This document shows positions 33,509 through 45,860 of a DNA stretch of 64,000 nucleotides, piece by piece. The position numbers and the translations under genes are program-made. Below the pieces are notes generated by a model. That model was not told where the DNA came from and did not search any database. It worked only from the letters and a program-made list of their open reading frames with translations. Origin of the DNA: Mytilinidion resinicola (taxonomy: Eukaryota > Ascomycota > Dothideomycetes > Mytilinidiales > Mytilinidiaceae). The DNA is taken from NCBI RefSeq assembly GCF_010093595.1, contig NW_022985449.1, positions 555,410-619,409 on the forward strand, given 5' to 3'. Position 1 is the stretch's first letter. Each line of letters begins with the position of its first letter.

Positions 33509-34555
33509 CTAGCCTAGCATGCGTGGTCCGAGCTTGTGTTTCTGCGCCGGCTGCTGGGGCTTCTGGACGCCGGCGCCCGTGGTCTGCCGACCTCCGCCTT
33601 GCTTTCCATGTCTTCCGTTCTTCTGCTTCTTGTCGGGAACGGCTGACACTTTGATCTCGGTATTGGCGCGCTTGATCTGCACCGGGTGGCTGCCGATGTA
33701 CTTTCCGTTCATATCCTTGGCCGCATTGAAGAAGTCGTCCGTGTTGCTAAAGCTGACGAAGCCGAATCCTTTGCTCTTGTTGGTGCGATTGTCCCGGACG
33801 ACGCGAGCCTTCTGGACGGAGCCATACTTGGAGAAGGCCTTCAGGAGAGAGTCATCGGTGACTTCGCCCGCAAGATTTCCGACAAAGATTCGTGGGTGGT
33901 TGGGGTCCCACTGAAGGAGAGTATCGTCCTGCCAAGTCTTCCCCCCTCCGGTGCGGATCACGGTCTTCGGTTTGGCAGCAGCAACTCCGTCAGCAGAGTT
34001 CAGCACTGGGCCTGCTTCAACCGTCGCGCCCTCGAATGGAGTGTGGGTTCCAGAACGGCCACCCAGCGGGATCGCGTTTGCACCGCCGGCGGATAAGAGA
34101 CCCTCGCCGCGGCCACTCTTGCCGGTGGCCTTTCCGTCATCTTTGTTGGACACGTAGGCGCTCTGCCACTGCGCAATTTGAGCCTCGGTCTCAGGGTCGT
34201 AGCCGGCGCGCGCGTGTGGTCCCTGGCCAGGAAGGGGAAACGGGTTGACGATGTGGGGAGTGGCTGGCACGAACGGCTCAGGCTGCTGTTGATAGTATTG
34301 AGCTCGGCCCGGGTAAGGAGCTGTCTGATACCCACCGGCAGAGTAGGATGGCTGGGAGACTCCGTAGATGGGGGATGGTGCGGTAGACACGATGGGCGGC
34401 GGAGGGCCTACGGTGCGCGGCTTGAAGAAGGTCGCGGCTCCATTGCTGCCTGTCGGCTTGAAGACATGATGATTCGAAGACGGCGGCGGGCGCGCGGGCA
34501 GCGACGGGTGTGGCGAGGCAGAGTTGCGACCTGATGGCGAGGCGTACGAGGACAT
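33509..34555 (-). CDS. RBM42-like RNA-binding protein (single RRM)
   Basis: Single exon, 348 residues. A long Pro/Gln/Tyr-rich N-terminus (YYQQQPEPFVPATPH) precedes an RGG-poor linker and a KTWQDDTLLQWDPNHPRIFVGNLA segment. That leads into one RRM at about 222-300, with RNP2 IFVGNLA and RNP1 KGFGFVSF. The block WxDxTLxEWxxxDFRIFVGDLG directly before the RRM is the hallmark of RBM42, and the match here is close. A Lys/Gln-rich tail ends the protein. The RBM42 group binds mRNA and associates with the U4/U6.U5 tri-snRNP. No intron is needed. Confidence 0.85.
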   Translation of the reverse strand: MSSYASPSGRNSASPHPSLPARPPPSSNHHVFKPTGSNGAATFFKPRTVGPPPPIVSTAPSPIYGVSQPSYSAGGYQTAPYPGRAQYYQQQPEPFVPATPHIVNPFPLPGQGPHARAGYDPETEAQIAQWQSAYVSNKDDGKATGKSGRGEGLLSAGGANAIPLGGRSGTHTPFEGATVEAGPVLNSADGVAAAKPKTVIRTGGGKTWQDDTLLQWDPNHPRIFVGNLAGEVTDDSLLKAFSKYGSVQKARVVRDNRTNKSKGFGFVSFSNTDDFFNAAKDMNGKYIGSHPVQIKRANTEIKVSAVPDKKQKNGRHGKQGGGRQTTGAGVQKPQQPAQKHKLGPRMLG

Positions 34556-35471
34556 GATGAACGGGCGGGCTAAGTTTTGGAGGTTGGCGACTTACGACGC
34601 GGCCCAGATCGGCGACTCGGCAGGACAGCAGACGGCTGTCACAGGACGGACCGGGCGTGAGTGGTGGAGCAGCGCAGAAGGATGGGGACAACCGGCGCAC
34701 GGCCTGGTGGTGAGGGCTCGGAGGCAGGAGGGCTGCTGGTCGAGGTGAAGGCGGCCGTGGCACCGTGGCTGCACGAGGATGACGAGAACGCTGACTGAAG
34801 TGCGCTCAGAGCACGGCCAAGGATTAGCGCGCGTGGCAGAGGCCGGCTTCGTCGGGATATGATGCACTTGGGCGGCGGGCTGGTCCACGGGCGGGCGCTT
34901 GATGGACGACGTTCTGGAGGCCATGGAGGCAATTTCCCCCGGCGACGCAGAGACGCGGGCTGCTTCGGCGGCCCATTCGCCCACGTGCGCAGCTTCACCC
35001 ACGGCGAGCCCGCGGCGAGAACAGCGCGGGCAGCGGCGCGGGCGTTGGGACGGATGCGTGTTTACCTACGCAGCAGAGCGTCGTCTGGGCGGCCTGGCCG
35101 TCACGGCTAGAGGGCCCGCGGCCGACACTGGCAGCTGGCAACTGGCAACTGGCAACTGGCAGCTGTCGAAACTCCGGCAACCGGCCGTGATTGATCCATG
35201 CCGGGCCATGCAGGAAAGACCTAGCACCTAGTCGCTTTGCTGGGTCATCAAAGATATAGTAGCACTGCCCCGCCAGACCTCAGACTCTGTTGCTACACCT
35301 CCCGTCGCAGCCAGAATTCTGCTCCATTGGACTCTCTCAGCGCCTCGCCGCCTCGCCGTCCGCAGATTCACACCTCATCACCCCGCTATCCAGCCTTCTC
35401 GACGATCGCTGCTACCCCGCCATCCAGCCCTTCGCCAGACTCACAATTCCATCACCCCTCCATTCCCAACA
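34556..35471. promoter_or_regulatory. GC-rich divergent promoter region, RBM42-like / 6PGDH
   Basis: The start codons at 34555 (minus) and 35472 (plus) point apart. The left two thirds are strongly GC-rich, unlike the other spacers, and hold a small tandem repeat at 35128-35162. The right part is CT-rich (about 35240-35470), typical of the leader of a highly expressed fungal gene. ORFs in it are low complexity and unsupported. Confidence 0.5.
35128..35162 (+). repeat. five tandem 7-bp units CTGGCAR
   Basis: Units CTGGCAG, CTGGCAA, CTGGCAA, CTGGCAA and CTGGCAG follow without gaps, and a sixth, imperfect unit comes after them. Confidence 0.9.
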
Positions 35472-37461
35472 ATGGCTGAGCCCGTTGGAGATTTCGGCCT
35501 CATTGGCCTGGCCGTGAGTGCTGTGCGCACCTGAACTCGCAGAGCCATTGCTAACTCGCGCCGCAGGTTATGGGCCAGAATCTGATCCTCAATGCGTAAG
35601 CACCCTCGTCCCACCTCGCTCGCAGACACATACTAAGACCCGGAAAGCGCGGATCATGGCTTCACTGTTGTGGCTTTCAACCGCACCGTAGGTCCACAGC
35701 CCAGATGCAAGAAGTAGGGAACTGACAAAAGCGCAGGTGGCCAAGGTTGACCGTTTCCTCGGCGATGGTACGTTGAGATCGCAAACTTCACCACAAGACA
35801 GCGCTGACCAATTCTCCAGAGGCGAAGGGCAAGTCGATTGTCGGCGCCCACTCCATCGAGGAGTTCGTGTCCAAGCTCAAGAAGCCACGCCGCATGATGA
35901 TGCTCGTCATGGCCGGCAAGCCCGTCGACGACTTTATCGAGCTCCTTCTGAACGGTGGTGTTGAGGAGGGCGACATCATCATTGACGGCGGCAACTCACA
36001 TTTCCCTGATACCAACCGCCGTACCAAGTATCTCTCGGCCAAGGGAATCCGATTCGTCGGAACCGGTGTCTCCGGTGGTGAGGAGGGTGCCCGCTATGGC
36101 CCCAGTATCATGCCCGGTGGCAATGAAGGTACGGCGCATTTCCGTTGTATATCCTTGACAATGTGAGACTAACACTTTCACAGAGGCCTGGCCATACATC
36201 AAGGTTAGTCAAACCTTGGCTAATCCCGGTTTCGGTCCTAACAATAGCTAGGACGTGCTACAATCCATCTCTGCCAAGTCTGACGGCGAGGCTTGCTGTC
36301 AATGGGTTGGTGACGAGGGTGCCGGCCACTACGTAAAGATGGTCCACAACGGTATTGAGTACGGTGACATGCAGTTGATCTGCGAGGTATGAGAAGACCC
36401 ACTCGAAACGAAGCGAGCATCTCTGACTTTCCCAGGCCTACGATATCATGAAGCGCGGTCTTGGTCTCGAGGACAAGGAGATCGGTGATGTCTTCACTGA
36501 GTGGAACAAGGGCGTTCTCGACTCATTCCTCATCGAAATCACCCGCGACATCATGTACAAGAACGACGACAAGGACGGGCAGCCTATTGTCGAGAAGATC
36601 CTTGACTCTGCCGGACAGAAAGGTACTGGAAAGTGGACCGCCATCAACGCATTGGACCTTGGTATGCCCGTCACCTTGATAGGTGAGGCCGTCTTCGCTC
36701 GCTGCCTCAGCTCTTTGAAGGCTGAGCGTGGTCGTGCTTCCAAGGTCCTTGACGGACCCACTCCCAGCTTCACCGGCGACAAGAAGCAATTCTTGGCGAA
36801 CCTCGAACAAGCCCTTTACGCATCCAAGATTATCTCGTACGCCCAGGGATTCATGCTGATCCAAAATGTGAGCGTCCATTTCGAGCTAGCATGGGGTTTG
36901 TGCTGACGATTGCAAAGGCCGCAAAGGAGTACAAGTGGAAGCTAAACAAGCCCGAAATTGCTCTCATGTGGCGTGGTGGCTGCATCATTCGATCAGTCTT
37001 CCTCAAGGACATCACCAAGGCGTAAGCAACCTGCGGAACATTAGTGAAAGTAGCGTATGAACTCACTGGTTTAGGTACCGTGCGAACCCCGACCTAGAGA
37101 ATCTTCTGTTCGACGACTTCTTCAACAAGGCTATCCACAAGGTAAACTCACTCACGTATTGGCAAACTGCTAGATATTAACACAACAACAGGCTCAACCT
37201 GGCTGGAGAGACATTGTCAGCAAGGGCGCCCTGTGGGGTATCCCCACCCCCGCTTTCAGCACTGCTTTGAGCTTCTACGACGGCTACCGCTCCAAAGATC
37301 TGCCTGCCAACCTGCTGCAGGCGCAGAGAGATTACTTTGGTGCCCACACTTTCCGCGTCAAGCCCGAAGCCGCCAGCGCCGACTACCCAGAAGGCAAGGA
37401 CATTCACGTCAACTGGACTGGAAGGGGAGGAAACATCTCGGCGTCGACTTACACCGCATAA
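35472..37461 (+). CDS. gndA: 6-phosphogluconate dehydrogenase, decarboxylating
   Basis: Oxidises 6-phosphogluconate to ribulose 5-phosphate, CO2 and NADPH in the cytosolic pentose phosphate pathway. Eleven exons: 35472-35513, 35567-35595, 35648-35687, 35737-35767, 35820-36128, 36184-36203, 36252-36386, 36436-36867, 36918-37021, 37075-37141 and 37192-37461. They give 492 residues, the family's size. The NADP-binding GLIGLAVMGQNL motif spans intron 1. Next come VAFNRT, then [35 protein letters not shown] (catalytic loop) and the signature [18 protein letters not shown] with the catalytic lysine. Four exons of 20-42 nt crowd the 5' end and intron 1 begins right after 14 codons, as in many fungal metabolic genes. 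The gene is intact. Confidence 0.97.
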
Positions 37462-38251
37462 GGAGGGGTTCTTGGTACTTTGGAGAGCTCGCTCGCAGCA
37501 TAGATATAAAGGCACATCCACAATAGGCGCGCTTGGGCTGCACTGGGCTTCCATGTTGTGACAACATGTGCATACACGGGAGCGTTAAATTGAGGAATGA
37601 GAGACTAGTTCACTAACTCGAGATTGTAGTGCAGCTTCTGTAGTGATGAAAAGTTTCTGCTTCCTGAGACGTCGACAAGATCCATACAGGTGCGAGGTGA
37701 TGGCTATTTTGTTTCAGAGTAGTGAGAAGGTCTGTGCACTACTGCTCGGGGTCTTGATGAGTTACTATCTAGAAGTTTTCCACACGTTGACTTATTTAAT
37801 GCCTGCATAGGCATAATCAAAACGACAGTAGTACTTCTAGTTCTACTGATCTAATAATCTCTATTAAAGCATAACAAAGCGTAGTGTCGGGGCAAACTGA
37901 CGTACCTACATCCTGGGAATTTGCTACTGGTTGCCAAGCCAGCGGAACTTCACCCTGTCCATCCACCTGGAGCTGCACGCTCTACCAAGCCCACCTTACT
38001 TTCGTCTTCCGGGCTGCTTCTGCTTTTCTTGTCGCTCCTTTGCTTCCTCCCTTTTCTTTGATTACATGCGTCGGCGTTGACGGACAGGGCGCGCGCTGAG
38101 CAGAGGCTCCCAAGGCCAAAAGACTCCTCAGAGCCAGAGAAGTTCCCAGGAGAACACAGGCTCCAGGGTCTCGACAGACAGAGCAATCGCGAATCGATTC
38201 TCGTTTTCGAGGCAGAGAGCACGAGAAGCAGAAGAGCAAGCAGTGGGAAGC
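37462..38251. other. intergenic
   Basis: Spacer between two plus-strand genes; no supported gene. ORFs at 37950-38377 on the minus strand are shadows with no motif. Confidence 0.5.
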
Positions 38252-39270
38252 ATGGCTGCGGATCACAAGAGACAGGCCACGGCGGGCAAGATTGCGACAC
38301 CAAAGGTTGCAGGCGGGAAGGATGTGACCGACTCGGACTCTATCCTCTACAAGGCGGTCGGTGCGCGGTATGTTCATCCTCTCTCTCAGCTCCTAGCCCC
38401 AAGCGCGTAACTACCCACACCCTCGATTTTCGCGCGACGGATCAGCAAATAGGTGAAGCTTCCATGGGGTATTCTAGTGAGGGCAGGATTCGGAGCCTAT
38501 GAACTACCACACATGGACGAATCAAGCTTATAGTCGTTGAAAATAGCATCAAAATCACCGTTGCGCCATATAATACCGTTCTTGAGGGGACCCTCTTCAC
38601 AACCTGCAACATTACCAACGCCATCGCCATCAACACCACCCCCGCACCTCCCAACCCCTCCGCGACTATTTCCTCCCAGCCAGGCGACTACCACATCATC
38701 CCCTTCGCGCACATCCTGAACATTGAATTGCTGGGCGCAGGAGAGCGGGTTGAGGGATCAGTTCCCGGCTTCGACGGGGCTCTACCAAGCATTGCAAAAG
38801 TCGACCTCGATGCTGTCAGGGCAAGGGAGGAAGCTACGATCAGGAAAATCAAGGAACGGGATGCGATGAGAGGACGAGGCGTCAGCAGGGAGGCACAAGA
38901 GATCTTCGATGCGTTGGCTAGAACGTGGGTTGCCTTATACTTCTTTCCTTGCCCCACACAACTACCCGCAGCCGTCCTCCTCAACCGTTGCTAATCATAT
39001 CTCCGGCGATACAGTCTCCCATGCCGCTGGCACAATACCGACATCATTGTCAATGATGCTGTCAGGATCTCCAAGCCATACTCTCTTGAAGACTGCAAGG
39101 CGCCGCAGGAGAAGCAGCAGAGCATCCCGCACGTGAAGAAGGTGCTGGAGAACTTCTTCGCGAAGAAGCGGTCTGGAGCCGGACCGCAGCAGGGCCAGCA
39201 GCCTCAGGGCCAAGCTCAGAATCCAAGGGTGTCAGTTGCTACGCCGATTGCCCCGAGGAAAGGGGGATAA
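38252..39270 (+). CDS. Lsm12 homologue (LSm + anticodon-binding-like domain)
   Basis: Exons 38252-38367, 38547-38924 and 39015-39270 give 249 residues. Intron 1 is 179 nt; its acceptor was placed at 38546 so that GAR joins IKITVAPYNTVLEGTLFT, matching the LSm-fold start. Upstream AGs would leave the frame wrong. The LSm-like domain covers about 33-105. The AD domain follows at about 115-215, with VSREAQEIFDALARTLPCRWHNTDIIV, VRISKPYSLEDCK and IPHVKKVLENFFAKKR. These are the key strings of Lsm12, which in yeast and animals associates with ataxin-2/Pbp1 and in animals also with NAADP signalling. The tail is Gln/Gly-rich. Confidence 0.88.
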
Positions 39271-39695
39271 AGACTAAGTCTTGGGGATGAAGTGTTGGGT
39301 ATGGAATATAGCCACACGTCACACTTCTCTTTTGAAGATTCTGGGTGGCATGGCTTATATTAGGCCTACTAGTATTCTGATTCTGAAGGATTGCTGGATA
39401 TCATCGGAGCCAAACTGGGTAGTCAACTCATCCAGAGCAGATAACATCAATTGAAACTAAAATCTTCTGATACATTGGACCTTCGCACGTGTAATATGCT
39501 CAAGAGTTGCCTGATTTGATGTAGAACGCGCCAGCGATGTTACTACGTGAGGTTCTCATCACGTGATAGAGACCACCTTAGCGTGATTTCAACGCGACTT
39601 CAGACAGCACCGCAACATCGAAGCTCCTCACGCGCACCCACCATATCTCCTCCAACGCGCTGCCTGTGGCATTCTCGTGACGAGAATTCACCAAG
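39271..39695. other. intergenic
   Basis: Spacer of 425 bases; AT-rich at its centre, with two GTGA/TCACGTGA-like palindromic sites near 39550. No gene. Confidence 0.45.
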
Positions 39696-41986
39696 ATGAT
39701 GACTCAGAACCATGTGGATGTCCGGACGGGACAAGATCCCAGCAGTAATGTTCCCCAGTTTGTAGTTAGTAGTATTCACTGAATCCAATGCCCCCAACGC
39801 AGATGCGCTGACTTTACTAGTTGCCTCATGTACATTTGGTATCCTCTTATCGATTCCCACATCAAAGCCAGCTGCCACCCAATATTGCCCTCGACTATCT
39901 TCTCAATGCTCCGAAAATTGTCAACGATGCGCAACCTGTCGCATGGACGTACTTCCAAGCTCCACCGCCCGACGGTACCGTTATTCTAACATGGCAGCCT
40001 CCCCATATGGGTCAAAGCTTCGCAAGTGATGGTTATACGTGGGCAGATTCGGAATCAACATACTCAGTGGACATCCGAGGCTACGTGAGTGACTTTTCTG
40101 GTTTGCGACAGCGCTAAGTTCTAACCTTAACCTGCGAACAGACCCTAGAAATCCTCGTTCACCGTAGTGGATGCCGCTACGGTGTCGAGCCTATAGCAAA
40201 TCACTCTCGCCACAGATATCGCATCATCAACAAGAACCCGGCGGCTAACGCACCTTTCGACCTCAACCTCTGGATAGTACACTACACACAAGCTACGCCA
40301 GATTGCAGATATCCCGCAGCTCAAATCCAAATCCGGCCTGACGTTCAGCGAATAATGCAAGAGCGGGGATACCTCGAGAAGCAAGGACAACTGCAGCGGA
40401 AGGAGTTCATGCTTCGCGACAGGGGCAACTGGCCGGACGTCAAATTTGCCCCCAGTAGCCAGATGCACAACATGGCCGCCCAAGGACGCCCGATGTTCAA
40501 TCCCATGCAGCCAATGGGCGGTGCTATGGCCAGACAGGCTCAATATTACCAACAGCCACAGGCTCCGGCGGCCGGAGGACCCCCAGCCAAGCGTATGCGC
40601 CAAGTACCACCCTCACAAATGCCCGGAATTGTCGGTGGTCCTGGAATGCCACCAACTGCAGTAAGTGCCGACACGACCATAGAGGATGAAGAAAATACCA
40701 CCCTCGGAGATCTGCTCGATCACCTCACTCCTCGTGAGATTAGCACCATGCGATACAAGCAACATCACGAGTGGATGGAAGAAGTCTTTTCATCCCCCTA
40801 CGCAGTCGGCCAGATACTGCCTGTTGACCTTGGTCTTGGGCTCATGGGAGAACTGGGATCTTTGACGACCGGGCTTCTCGATGCCCCGGCAGCGGACTCT
40901 CTCCCCAACGCACCGAACCAGACGAAGAGCTACCACAAACTTGACCCTGAGCAGCTCGCAGAGTTTGAAAAGCGCGTAGTAGAATACACCAAAAAGGAAG
41001 AGGCAGAGCTCGCAAAGATGCGCGCCGACCACGCCCGCAAACTTGCCAACCTCAGGCGCAGCAAAACGTACATCAAGGCGGAACGTAGGCTACAGGAAGC
41101 TGCGCACGGTCCCGGTTACAGCAGTTCTACCAATCTGCCGGAAGAGACAGGTGACGAGTTGAGTCCACAACCACCCCGAGTGGAAACACCAAAAGACGAG
41201 GAGAAGCCTGATGCAATTGTTGCAGAGATTGAAGCATCTCTGGGGATTGCCATTGGGACGAAAAAGAGCGTTGTCTGCGTAGACAAAGGTGGGTTTATCG
41301 AGGAGCAAGTCCAGCCTGTACAGGTCCAGCAGCCAGTTAACGGCACTGGAAATGGTAACGGCCTTACCAATGGACAGGGCACTGTATACGAGAACAATGG
41401 GAACGACGATAGCGCGCTGAATGGTTTGCTCGATGAGAGTGCTATGGACGCAGACAACACCGCCGCAAGCCTACTGGACCAGTATGGCGGCTCGACATCA
41501 CTAGCCACCACACCCGCTAATCCCACCATCCAGCATGGTGCCCAGACTGGCAGCGGAGCCCTTTCTTCCGCAGGGACTCCAGGCGTAGGGAGCTCAACAT
41601 TGATGGGGCAAAGCGACGGAGCAAACGATCTAATGGACTTGGACGTGGAAATGGCAGGGATGGGGGATGAAAAGGGAGGCGAGGGAGAGGGCGACTGGGT
41701 CATGGTGGACGAGGCGGCGAATGCTCCGCAAACCACCAGCGGGCAACCTAAAGTCGACAACTCCATAACGGCTTCTGCACAAGCCGGTGCACCAGCTTCC
41801 AATACCGAGACTAGTACAGGGTTGTTTGACACGGCCGACTCTTTCAGTTTCGACAATCTGGATACAGCTGGCGATGCCCTGGCTGACTACGCCAACGCGG
41901 ACGATGATCTTGGCCTCGCCTTGGAGGACTCGGCTTTTGGGGATGCTTTTCATGGGACGGAAGTGCATGAGTCGGAGGAGGACTAG
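39696..41986 (+). CDS. ssr4: Ssr4, SWI/SNF and RSC complex subunit
   Basis: Fungal-specific subunit (former DUF1750) of the SWI/SNF and RSC chromatin remodellers. Exons 39696-39761, 39821-40084 and 40142-41986 (introns 59 and 57 nt) give 724 residues. The conserved N-terminal domain starts with LPHVHLVSSYRFPH right after intron 1. It continues through YLLNAPKIVNDAQPVAWTYF, PPDGTVILTWQPP and GYTWADSESTY to LEILVHRSGCRYG after intron 2. A second conserved block is DLLDHLTPREISTMRYKQHHEWMEEVFSSPY. The C-terminal 300 residues are disordered, acidic and Asn/Gly/Thr-rich. Two adjacent ATGs open the gene; either may be used. Confidence 0.92.
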
Positions 41987-43704
41987 GAGGCTGGGAGGTT
42001 ACACTAGCGATGTGTTGTCGTGAGCACAGCAGTGGTGGTAGATGGGACTGGATCAGAGAAATTGAGGGACTGGGTTCGTGGTCCCTGGCGTCTGCCGTGG
42101 TCGTTCTTTTTCGGGGTGTATAACTATACCGAGGCTGCTATGGCGTTCTGAAAGACCGGGACAGGTTTATGTATCATGGTTGGATTATGGAAACGTGTTG
42201 CACATTGTCACATTCTGGTCCACGTTTTGAAGTCTATCGTACGTGCGGTCGAGCGGTGGTGTCGTCGTGCATATGGCGAAGCGTGAGAGTGCACCCCTTA
42301 CATCGCGAGTTGCCAGCCACGCAATATTGCCAGCGTTAGTCCATCTTGTCTCACGTGGTAGATGCTTGCAGGTAGGTTAGAATGGTGCAACTAGCCTCAA
42401 GAACCAAGCCAAAGCAGCAATAGTCTTGTTAGATATTTGTCTATGAATATACTGCTCATCTCGCGAGAATGATGACAGGACTGGGAAAGGCCAGCACAGC
42501 CTCGCTGAACTCCGCCTCTCCCAACAACCAACATCTACAGCGATGATTAGTGCGGCCGGAGAGGATTGAGAAATATGACAGTGCTGAGCGCGCCAGTGTT
42601 ACACCCTGTCGGTCTGGTTGCACATGATGGTCCCTGGATGGGAGTCGACGGATGAGAACAGCCCTGCAGAGGACTGGATCGCGAATCCACCCAGGTCTTA
42701 GGGCACTGGATCGCGGGCTCAACATGCCGGAGCGGCCCCTGAAAGATGAACATGACGTCGCCCAGGATCCGCAAACGTTGTTGTGTTTCAGGAGCCATAG
42801 CAGGATGGACGTGCTGTTGATCCTATACGGGTCAGTTCTACGGTATGCCGTAGGAATACTTCCTGGAGGAACAAACACACCTACCACCTCGCTCCACCGC
42901 ATGCCGCCTACTCCGAGTACGTCTGCAGGATATACGGTGTGCAGTCGTCGTGCCTGCAAAAATGCAAGACGGCGGGTAGAACGAGAGAGCCCGAGGCACA
43001 CAAAATGCAGCACCGCATCTTGGGCGGGCCGGTGTCATCTTTCACTACCTGGCAGACACCAAGTATAGATCTGCAGCCCTGGTTATACACCTCATCCTCC
43101 ACCTCGTGTTGGCTGATACAGCTTCTGGTCTACAGCAGCTGGATCCTGCTGATGCCATGTCTCCTCCCGCGGACGGAATCCCGCTGTCTGCAAACAGTTG
43201 GTGTCTCTCCGTCGCTACCCCAAACTAGGTAATTGGTAGGTGTGAAGGATCGTTGAAGGACCTATCCATACCTGGCATAAGGATCTTCGGCTGGATCCCA
43301 GTACTGCGGCTAGGATCTGTTAAATTGATGGGTTCCTATATTCATCGTCTGTCCGTCAATTGCTGTGCTGTCTGCATCATACTACCTCACGTCACACAGA
43401 GCGTCTCCACGTTCCTGCCTGCTTTTTCGGTTTCTTTTTTCATTCACTCGTTTTCTCTTCATGTTCGACATTTACGATCGTTCGCTCTCTCGTCCCCGCC
43501 TCCTGGTGTGACAAGCCTCCACTACTACTTGGAGCCTCTCGTTGATCGTCTCTGCTTAGTTCAGGGCACACTTATCTATCCCTCGTGGCCTCTTCACTGC
43601 ATATACAAGTGTCCGAGTCGATCGGTGCTCTTGTGGCCGTTCCTAAAGACCGTGGAAGGGGCCTCTAGCTCTCCACATTGAAACCCCCTCCACATCTACG
43701 CAGG
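41987..43704. other. intergenic, upstream of tyrosinase
   Basis: 1.7 kb without recognised coding sequence. The minus-strand ORF 43013-42456 is long (185 codons) but Cys/Arg/Ser-rich without a known pattern. A pyrimidine-rich tract (about 43425-43490) precedes the tyrosinase gene. Confidence 0.45.
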
Positions 43705-45860
43705 ATGTCGCGCTATCTTCGCACTATCGCGGTCGTCCTCGCCGTACTATCTTCCGCTATCTGCAAGCCCATTGGCGGCTTGTTCCATTCGGCAGAGGAG
43801 CTAGCATACCGCCAGACGCCAGGAGTCGCACGCCGTGGCAATTATCACGCCATATCAACACCTGGAGGTGGTGTCTATCCTCGACTTGAGATTAGGGATC
43901 TGAAGAAGGACACGGATGCGTGGAATATTTTCATATTAGGCATGAGGCAGTGGCAGGAGGAGGTGGATCCAAACGATGCGTTCAGCTGGTACAAAATTAT
44001 GGGTGAGTGAATCTTCCGGCTTGTTAACTATGCAAAGTTGCTGACAGTCTAGGAATTCATGGTATGCAACAACAATGGGATAGTGTTCCACAGGCAGACG
44101 GAGGGTATGGAGGTTATTGCGCTCACTCCTCTAATCTATTCCTCACGTGGCACAGGCCGTACTGCGCGCTCATCGAGGTGAGCATATATTACTCTATTGT
44201 AGCCATTTCATCGCTAAAAGCCATAGCAAACCCTTCTGGTCAACGCCAGAACTGCTGTCTCTAAGTTCCCAGATGGTGGCTTGAAAGACCGTTATAGCAA
44301 GGTACTGGAAACTCTTAGAGCACCGTACTTTGACTGGGCAAGAAAGCTCGCACCGGGAGATCCGATCTTGCCCGATTTCTTTCAGCGTCCTAAAGTGGAC
44401 ATCGTCACATCTACTGGGAATCAAACCATCGACAACCCCCTTTTCTCCTACAAGTTTCCCTCGAACAGCAGGAAAGATTTGTATGACCCTGTAAGTTTTT
44501 CCTCGTTCTCAATTGCAGCTGTATGCGGAAGGCCAGAATATAAACTAACCCTGTCAGAACCAACTATGGTGGTCAGAATACCCGAACACTGTCCGCATTC
44601 CTACTTCGCAAGACGCAAGCGCCGCGAGTCGCAATGACGTTGTAGAAAGTGAGCTCAACAAGACGAGTCTGAACTTGCGCGAGCGTGTCCACCATATTCT
44701 GACCTTGGAAACCAACTTCAGCAACGTCAGCAGCTCCTCATACGATGGCGACAGCCTAGAATCAGTTCATGATATTGTTCACATGACGATAGGAGGAGAT
44801 GGTGGGCATATGTCGAATGTCCCATATTCGTCTTTTGATCCTATATTTATGTTCCATCACCTGTGAGTAGATTTAAATATCTACGGTAAATCCCCTTTAA
44901 TCTTGAATATTGATGGACTAATTATGTCGTCTAGAAATATCGATCATGTAGCAGCTATGTGGCAGAAGGGACACCAGGACACTTGGGTACAGCCCCAATC
45001 TCAGGAATACACCACGTTTGCGAGACCGAATGACGCCGTTGCGGATGAAAATTCTGGTAGGCGGCATTGCCATCAGTCCCCTTTTAAGGCTAACACGGCT
45101 ATCATAGCGCTTTACCCTTTCCATAAGACCATAGCCGGCGACTTCTTCAGTTCCAAAGACGTGAGAGATTACACGGTATTCGGATACACATACGATGACA
45201 TCTCAGACGACCCAGCCATTCTCCTGCAGACCATCGAAGAACACTACGGTGATCCCGTGCCTTCGAATCAGAAGCGTGAAGCTAGCAAGGTCCCAAAAAA
45301 TGGAACCGACGCAGACCAGGTCTACATAGCTCAAATCAAAGCTCCCAAGTTCGCATTGCCAGGTGGCTATTTTGTGTACGTTTTCGTGGGCGAAGCGCCA
45401 GGAGACGACTCGGACCCGTCATGCTGGAACAGCCACCCGAATTTTGCAGGTTCTACTGCGATCTGGTCGTCGGATAACATGAAGCACACTACGAATGGAA
45501 CCGGCATGGTTAATACCGTTGTGCCGCTTACATGGACACTGCAGAAGCATAAGGCGGATGGAAAAGTAGCAGATCTATGTGAGAAAGATCTTGTTACAGA
45601 GTACTTGTTGAAGAACTTGAGTTGGCGTGTCTTATCTGTATGTTATCTTATACCCTCTTGATTCTTTCTTTCGAATGCATACTGATTCACGTGCATAGGT
45701 TCAAAAACATGACGTTCCCCTAGGGGCTATCCCGGGCATCGAGCTTTCGGTCATCACGGCTTCAGTAACGCTAGGGGACGCGACAAAGTTCCCAGTTGCA
45801 GGAGAATATGAGATTGTTTTCACTCAAAAGGTTGCAGGGAAAGATGGTGGTTACTGTTGA
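43705..45860 (+). CDS. secreted tyrosinase
   Basis: A type-3 copper monooxygenase that oxidises phenols and catechols to quinones, the route to melanin. Exons 43705-44002, 44053-44177, 44227-44490, 44558-44862, 44935-45056, 45108-45637 and 45699-45860 give 601 residues. Residues 1-20 form a signal peptide (IAVVLAVLSSAICKP). CuA histidines stand in GIHG, CAHSSNLFLTWHRPY (with the Cys-X-His of the thioether bridge), and CuB histidines in ESVHDIVHMTIGG and FMFHHLNIDHVAAMWQ. The last motif spans intron 4, confirming it. Intron 5 (45057-45107) is 51 nt without an in-frame stop, so its retention would add 17 residues. Removing it gives the family-like ALYPFHK. The C-terminal domain may act as a latency cap, as in other fungal tyrosinases. 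Confidence 0.94.

Noticed and set aside
42456..43013. 185-codon minus-strand ORF upstream of tyrosinase
   Set aside because: Composition irregular, no motif, no splice partner; probably chance.
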